Source of the DNA: a candidate division TM6 bacterium UASB124
Lineage (GTDB): Bacteria > Babelota > Babeliae > Babelales > RVW-14
Direction: 5' to 3'
DNA: 10,033 nucleotides
Assembly (NCBI GenBank): GCA_945872225.1
Contig: CAMBZK010000030.1
Coordinates: forward strand, 1-10,033
This document shows positions 6,755 through 10,033 of this stretch, piece after piece (the first letter of the stretch is position 1; each line of letters opens with the position of its first letter). The position numbers and the translations under genes are program-made. The notes under the pieces were generated by a model. It did no database searches. It was not told the origin of the DNA and was given only the letters and a program-made list of their open reading frames with translations.

Positions 6755-7327
6755 CTACATCATCGGCAGCGTGATACCAACCTGCTTCATATATTTTCCC
6801 TTGCGATCAGCATAAGAAACATCGCACATGGTGTCTGATTCAAAAAAGAGGACCTGTGCAATACCTTCATTAGCATAAATTTTTGCTGGTAGTGGGGTGG
6901 TGTTAGATATTTCTAAGGTTACATAACCTTCCCACTCCGGTTCAAATGGCGTGACGTTTACAATAATGCCACACCGTGCATAGGTTGATTTGCCTAAGCA
7001 AACGGTAAGCACATTGCGCGGTATTTTGAAGTATTCAACGCTCCGTGCGAGGGCAAAAGAGTTTGGTGGTACGATGCAAACATCGGTTTCAATTCTGATA
7101 AACGAACTCTCTTGAAAGTTTTTGGGGTCAACAATGGCGTTAAATACATTGGTGAAGACCTTAAACTCATTGGCGACACGGATATCGTAGCCGTAACTCG
7201 AAAGGCCAAAGCTGATAACTTTATTCTCGGTTTGTTCTGGCGTACGAATTTGGCGGTCTACAAACGGTGCAATCATATTATTTTGTAAAGCTTGCTGTTT
7301 AATCCAGCTGTCTGCTTTGATGCTCAT
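6755..7327 (-). CDS. dcd: dCTP deaminase
   Basis: Dcd deaminates dCTP to dUTP, feeding dUMP and thymidylate synthesis through dUTPase. The 190-residue product belongs to the trimeric dUTPase-like fold. It carries SSYGYDIR (43-50), FALARSVEYFKIPRNVL (91-107), GKSTYARCGI (112-121, with S114 and R118), the catalytic glutamate E139 in GYVTLEISNTT, and a C-terminal DRKGKY lid motif (174-179). These are the residues that bind the triphosphate and catalyse deamination. It resembles the KSTYARCGIIVN type found in Pseudomonas/Neisseria-like Dcd proteins more than the E. coli K-12 sequence. AAGGAGA (complement of 7333-7339) supports ATG at 7327. It is convergent to rplQ and divergent from ldh, so it is probably a single-gene unit. 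Whether it also hydrolyses dUTP cannot be told here. Confidence 0.96.
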   Translation of the reverse strand: MSIKADSWIKQQALQNNMIAPFVDRQIRTPEQTENKVISFGLSSYGYDIRVANEFKVFTNVFNAIVDPKNFQESSFIRIETDVCIVPPNSFALARSVEYFKIPRNVLTVCLGKSTYARCGIIVNVTPFEPEWEGYVTLEISNTTPLPAKIYANEGIAQVLFFESDTMCDVSYADRKGKYMKQVGITLPMM

Positions 7328-7332
7328 AGCAA

Positions 7333-7339
7333 TCTCCTT
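7333..7339 (-). promoter_or_regulatory. Shine-Dalgarno of dcd
   Basis: On the minus strand this reads AAGGAGA, 5 nt before the dcd ATG. It is a near-ideal site and fixes the start at 7327. Confidence 0.85.
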
Positions 7340-7390
7340 ATAGAATGGACTTACGCATAATTTGTATCATAAGATTGGCAACAAAGATAG

Positions 7391-7490
7391 GTGCGTAGGG
7401 CCTCCCTCTCTCTTGCCCTATGGGCTTGGCTCTTGGACTAGCTCCAAGCCGTCGCCCTGGTGGCTATGGCCGGCAGGCAGGGTGAGCGAG
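7391..7490. other. GC-rich, hairpin-rich intergenic block of unknown function
   Basis: These 100 nt contain 66 G/C, against about 32% in the 50 nt before and 23% in the 30 nt after, so the borders are abrupt. Several self-complementary pairs are visible: TAGGGC (7396-7401) with GCCCTA (7415-7420); GGCTTGG (7423-7429) with CCAAGCC (7444-7450), or alternatively CTTGGA (7432-7437) with TCCAAG (7443-7448); and CCCTG (7455-7459) with CAGGG (7478-7482), extendable outward by a G-T, C-G and T-A pair. A pyrimidine tract, CCTCCCTCTCTCTT, fills 7401-7414. No poly-T follows. One frame on + is open from 7392 to a stop near 7493 but has no start or SD. It could be a dispersed palindromic repeat, a small RNA, or a leader structure for ldh; I cannot decide from one copy. 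Confidence 0.6.
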
Positions 7491-7510
7491 TAAAGATTCG
7501 CTTATTAAAA

Positions 7511-7517
7511 AAAGGGA
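7511..7517 (+). promoter_or_regulatory. Shine-Dalgarno of ldh
   Basis: AAAGGGA lies 2 nt before ATG 7520 and 5 nt before ATG 7523. It argues that translation begins at this double ATG and not at the GTG at 7460 in the GC-rich block upstream. Confidence 0.7.
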
Positions 7518-7519
7518 AA

Positions 7520-8473
7520 ATGATGTTACTGGTAAAACCATCATCGTCGAAAGTTGCAATTATTGGAGCAGGGGCTGTTGGCAGCAGTGCGGCTTACGCA
7601 TTGATGCTTGGTGGTGTTGCATCAGAAATTGTACTCATTGATGTTCATAAAGAAAAAGCAGAGGGCGAGGCGCTTGATTTGGCTCACTGTCGGCAATTTA
7701 CTGATGCTACGGTGATTAGTGCTGGCGATGACCTAAGCTTAGTGCGTGATGCCGCTGTTATCGTGCTTACTGCAGGGATTGGGCAAAAGCCAGGGGAGTC
7801 GCGGGCTGATTTGCTGGCAACTAATGTGGGGCTTTTTAAACAGCTTGTTCCAGAGCTTATTAAACATAATAAAGATGCCATTTTGCTTGTTGTGACTAAT
7901 CCGCTTGATGTGATGACCCACGTAACACTGCAACTTTCTGGTAAAGATGCTTGCCATGTATTTGGCTCTGGTACGGTGCTTGATACCGCACGGTTGCGCT
8001 TTTTAGTTGGGGAATATTTTGCGGTTAGCCCTAAGGATGTGATGCTTAATGTTCTTGGTGAGCACGGCGAAGAGGCATTTGCCTGCTGGAGTAGCGCGGC
8101 TATTGCAGGGATTCCATTGCATAAGATGCCAACGCATGATGCAATGGTTATGGAACAATTGCTTACAAAAACAAAGCGGGCAGCAGAAGAAATTATTCGT
8201 AAAAAAGGTGCAACGTGTTACGCGATTGGCTTAGTGATTACTAAAATCATTCGTGCCATTATTCATAATCAGGCGCGTATTTTTAATGTTTCAACGTTGC
8301 TTCCTGAAAACTTAGAAGTCAGCAATATCTGTATCAGCTTACCAACCATCATTCGTAAAAATGGGATTTGTGAGCGGTTGCCGCTGGTGCTTAATCACCA
8401 TGAACAAGCCTTATTTATGCAATCAGCGAGAAAAATTGCTCAAGAGATTGAGCGTGCGCAGACTTTTTTGTAA
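7520..8473 (+). CDS. ldh: L-lactate dehydrogenase (NAD-dependent)
   Basis: The enzyme interconverts pyruvate and L-lactate with NAD(H), regenerating NAD+ in fermentation. The 317-residue product has the Rossmann motif GAGAVGSSAAY (16-26) and D41 at the end of the second strand, typical for NAD over NADP. The mobile loop is AGIGQKPGESR (85-95). Q89 sits at the canonical position 102, which selects lactate over malate dehydrogenase, where Arg is usual. Also present are N127, D155 and R158 in LDTARLR, catalytic H182 in LGEHGEE, and T232 in KKGATCYAIG (canonical T246, again LDH-like). The open frame extends back to GTG 7460, but that part lies in the GC-rich block and lacks family similarity. Starts at 7520 or 7523 fit both SD and homology. 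Malate dehydrogenase is the main, less likely alternative. Confidence 0.93.
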   Translation: MMLLVKPSSSKVAIIGAGAVGSSAAYALMLGGVASEIVLIDVHKEKAEGEALDLAHCRQFTDATVISAGDDLSLVRDAAVIVLTAGIGQKPGESRADLLATNVGLFKQLVPELIKHNKDAILLVVTNPLDVMTHVTLQLSGKDACHVFGSGTVLDTARLRFLVGEYFAVSPKDVMLNVLGEHGEEAFACWSSAAIAGIPLHKMPTHDAMVMEQLLTKTKRAAEEIIRKKGATCYAIGLVITKIIRAIIHNQARIFNVSTLLPENLEVSNICISLPTIIRKNGICERLPLVLNHHEQALFMQSARKIAQEIERAQTFL

Positions 8474-8501
8474 AAATATTTATCGAAATAATTTTTTTTT
8501 T
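8472..8501 (+). terminator. Possible weak terminator of ldh (AT-only hairpin plus ten T)
   Basis: TATTT (8477-8481) can pair with AAATA (8486-8490) around ATCG, and upstream A residues can pair with part of the following run of ten T (8492-8501). The stem has no G-C pairs, so termination would be weak. The T run may instead be only an AT-rich upstream element of the next promoter. Confidence 0.3.
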
Positions 8502-8507
8502 GAAATC

Positions 8508-8537
8508 TTTACAAACCAAAAGCTGGCTCTTTAGAAT
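8508..8537 (+). promoter_or_regulatory. Candidate sigma-70-type promoter for the solenoid protein gene
   Basis: TTTACA (8508-8513, 5 of 6 to TTGACA) is followed after 18 nt by TAGAAT (8532-8537, 5 of 6 to TATAAT). A start near 8544 would give a leader of about 55 nt. The T10 run just upstream could act as an UP-like element. It is the best match in this gap, but AT-rich DNA produces such matches by chance. Confidence 0.45.
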
Positions 8538-8585
8538 CAAGCATTGTTTTGAAAAGAAAGTCTCAATGTACAAAAGAATGTCCTG

Positions 8586-8597
8586 AAGGAGGAGAAG
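8586..8597 (+). promoter_or_regulatory. Strong Shine-Dalgarno of the solenoid protein gene
   Basis: AAGGAGGAGAAG ends just before ATG 8599, with AGGAGG (8587-8592) six bases from it. It is the strongest ribosome binding site in the window and supports both the start and the reality of the truncated reading frame. Confidence 0.9.
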
Positions 8598-8598
8598 A

Positions 8599-10033
8599 AT
8601 GAAGAGAGTTCATAGTGCGCTTCTGCTCGCAAGTTTGGTGCTATGCACGGCTTGCAGCGGGCTCGAGGCAAAACTGAGTTTTGCCAGCAAAGATGCCAAA
8701 ATTAGTATTGCATCTGGTAGCCGATTACATGTTAATTCTAGCAATATGAGTATTGATGGGACCCTCGAAGTCTCATCGGGGTCTACCATAAGCTCTAAAA
8801 ATGCTGGGACCGTTATTGCTTTTGATGGTGGCTTACTAACGACTGATGGGCTTGATGCTTCGTTAACGGGCTCTTTTAATCCTACAGGCAGTGATACGAT
8901 TGCACTGGCTGGTAACGGTCGTTTTAATGTGCAACCAGGCACGGTTATTCAGGCGGTGAATGTTAGTGGTGCTGGCAATACTATTTTAGGACAGCCTACG
9001 TTTACTTCAGCAATTACGTTGGCAGATGGTGATACCGAGCTATCCTTGGCATTGCAAAGTATTGTCGATCAAGACATTAAGCTCAATGAGGGCAGCCTGA
9101 CTTTAGCTGATAATTTGGCATTGGCTGATAATGCTCGTATTACTGGTGATGGTACGGTTATTTTGAATAGACGTCGCCTTGACCTTGGTAGCACGTATAC
9201 GAATTTTTGGGCCGGGAACATAGCGTTCCATGATGCATTGGATTTGACACTGAATGGTTCCGTACAGCTTTCCGGTGCATGGACGTTTGTTGGCAATAAC
9301 GTGTTGAATGGCAATGGCGCTGTGCTTGATCTTACCGGTGGTGGCGTATTGCGTGCTGGTATTGGTTCCAATCTTCAGCTTAATAATGTTGTTATCAAAG
9401 GCCTTGGTGATGGCGATGATTTTGGACAACTGAATTTCGGCAGCACCGATGCGATTATTAAAACATCAAATGTTACCTTGCAGTTTGATAACAGATACAC
9501 ATTGAGTGGCAATCTTTATGCAACAGGGCCAACGACATTAGCTCTTGGCGCCAATGATTTTACCATTGATGATGATGCGAATTTGACTGTTGATGGGACA
9601 ACTGTTTGGCTTGATTATTTGGACGCAAAAGCAACGCCAGGTATCGTTTATACCCCAGCGGCATCAACAGGTGTTACGACCTTGTTGAATGGCGGGGTTA
9701 TTCGTTCAATCGAAGCTAGAAACTTGGTTACGCAGTCATTAATCACTGACAGGCTGATGGGTGACATTGTTCTTGATTCATCGGTAGTGCTTGAGCCTGG
9801 ACAACGGATGCTTGTAAGTGGTGATGTTTCGATTGATGGCAATGGATCATTTGTTGAGTTCTTGGATCCAAATAATCCACAGTTGGTGATGTTGCCAGGC
9901 AGCAGATTGACACTTAAAAATATTGAGTTCCGCAATTTGAAGACGAACTCTCTTGATCTTCGCGCAACAGCGACAGACATTGCCGCGTCTGGTAACGCAT
10001 TCAGTAGTGCTGTTATTAGAATGGATCAAAATG
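8599..10033 (+). CDS. Large secreted beta-solenoid-like repeat protein, 3' end outside window
   Basis: At least 478 codons are open to the window edge, so the gene is truncated only by the window. The N-terminus MKRVHSALLLASLVLCTAC is a clear Sec signal: two basic residues, then a hydrophobic core. Cleavage after LEA (residue 24) is plausible. C19 could instead be lipidated, but C16 at the -3 position makes a poor lipobox. The rest is rich in G, N, D, T, S, L and V, almost free of cysteine, and built of short beta-strand-like units ending in NG, DG or GNG turns, for example ITGDGTVILN (181-190) and GDVSIDGNGS (408-417). This suggests a right-handed beta-helix or filamentous, adhesin-like protein at the cell surface. 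No catalytic motif is seen. A passenger domain of an autotransporter or a polymorphic outer-membrane-type protein would fit, but its C-terminus is not visible. The function is unknown. Confidence 0.85.
   Translation, partial: MKRVHSALLLASLVLCTACSGLEAKLSFASKDAKISIASGSRLHVNSSNMSIDGTLEVSSGSTISSKNAGTVIAFDGGLLTTDGLDASLTGSFNPTGSDTIALAGNGRFNVQPGTVIQAVNVSGAGNTILGQPTFTSAITLADGDTELSLALQSIVDQDIKLNEGSLTLADNLALADNARITGDGTVILNRRRLDLGSTYTNFWAGNIAFHDALDLTLNGSVQLSGAWTFVGNNVLNGNGAVLDLTGGGVLRAGIGSNLQLNNVVIKGLGDGDDFGQLNFGSTDAIIKTSNVTLQFDNRYTLSGNLYATGPTTLALGANDFTIDDDANLTVDGTTVWLDYLDAKATPGIVYTPAASTGVTTLLNGGVIRSIEARNLVTQSLITDRLMGDIVLDSSVVLEPGQRMLVSGDVSIDGNGSFVEFLDPNNPQLVMLPGSRLTLKNIEFRNLKTNSLDLRATATDIAASGNAFSSAVIRMDQN
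9103..9138 (+). repeat. 18-nt tandem duplication inside the solenoid gene
   Basis: TTAGCTGATAAT (9103-9114) recurs 18 nt later as TTGGCTGATAAT (9121-9132), 11 of 12 identical. It encodes LADNLA followed by LADNAR, that is, two six-residue steps of the same strand-turn pattern. Confidence 0.7.
9301..9405 (+). repeat. Internal protein repeat, copy A (residues 235-269)
   Basis: The encoded segment begins VLNGNGAVLDL and ends GSNLQLNNVVIKGL. It aligns by eye with residues 411-448 (copy B): a shared x-[LI]-[ND]-G-N-G turn, a hydrophobic stretch, then GS-x-L-x-L-x-N-[VI]-x-[IF]-x-x-L. The copies are diverged at DNA level, so this is an old domain repeat. Confidence 0.65.
9829..9942 (+). repeat. 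Internal protein repeat, copy B (residues 411-448)
   Basis: The encoded segment begins SIDGNGSFVEFL and ends GSRLTLKNIEFRNLK, matching copy A 176 residues earlier. Between them the middle is three residues longer. The spacing suggests a super-repeat of roughly 175 residues that may continue beyond the window. Confidence 0.65.

Noticed and set aside
7340..7390. Divergent promoters for dcd and ldh
   Set aside because: TTGGCA on + and TTGCCA on minus look like -35 boxes, but neither has a convincing -10 at 16-18 nt. Promoters are expected here but cannot be placed.
7392..7493. Small open frame of about 33 codons on + across the GC-rich block
   Set aside because: It has no start codon with SD, and its Trp/Pro-rich product looks like a by-product of high GC.
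8610..8942. 110-codon minus-strand open frame inside the solenoid gene (others at 9069-9371, 9103-9429, 9648-9980, 9847-10029)
   Set aside because: They lie antisense to a frame with signal peptide, strong SD and coherent repeats. Their products are low-complexity and have no recognisable domain. They are composition shadows.
1..10033. tRNA, rRNA, CRISPR array, insertion sequence or integrase
   Set aside because: I saw no cloverleaf sequence, spaced direct repeats, transposase motifs or terminal inverted repeats with target duplications on either strand.

Overview
The window holds the distal end of a bacterial ribosomal-protein superoperon (spc plus alpha), two metabolic genes, and the start of a large secreted repeat protein cut off by the window edge. 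Protein families, Shine-Dalgarno sites and start codons are bacterial. The operon suggests a lineage with a compact S10-spc-alpha cluster. rpmD (L30) is absent between rpsE and rplO, adk-map-infA follow secY as in Firmicutes, and rpsD is kept between rpsK and rpoA as in Proteobacteria. Together with the long solenoid-type exported protein, this makes me suspect a host-associated or candidate-phylum bacterium. Dependentiae (TM6) is my leading guess, from general resemblance only. I could not test it, and the core proteins alone do not prove it.

Region 1 (1-6614, + strand) is one tightly packed transcription unit: rpsE 3' end, rplO, secY, adk, map, infA, rpmJ, rpsM, rpsK, rpsD, rpoA, rplQ. Gaps run from a 14-nt overlap to about 50 nt. 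It supplies ribosomal proteins of both subunits, initiation factor IF-1, the RNA polymerase alpha subunit, the SecY translocon channel, methionine aminopeptidase and adenylate kinase. These couple ribosome, transcription and export capacity with N-terminal maturation and nucleotide supply. rpmJ is only 38 codons long. Several starts are better placed downstream of the longest open frame (infA, rpsM, rpoA, ldh).

Region 2 (6615-7519) begins with a perfect 20-bp inverted repeat flanked by A and T runs, a bidirectional terminator between convergent rplQ and dcd. dcd (dCTP deaminase) follows on the minus strand. The 192-nt divergent gap between dcd and ldh contains an abrupt 100-nt block of 66% GC with several hairpins and no convincing gene. 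It is the least explained DNA in the window.

Region 3 (7520-10033, + strand) has an NAD-dependent L-lactate dehydrogenase, recognised by its substrate-specificity residues. After a short AT-rich gap with a plausible promoter comes an open frame with an excellent ribosome binding site and a signal sequence. It encodes at least 478 residues of Gly/Asn/Asp/Thr-rich, beta-solenoid-like protein and runs off the end of the window.

Most of the window is ordinary housekeeping sequence. I did not find a clear new multi-gene system. The places worth a second look are the solenoid protein, the GC-rich structured block upstream of ldh, the missing rpmD, and the atypical adenylate kinase LID cysteines.
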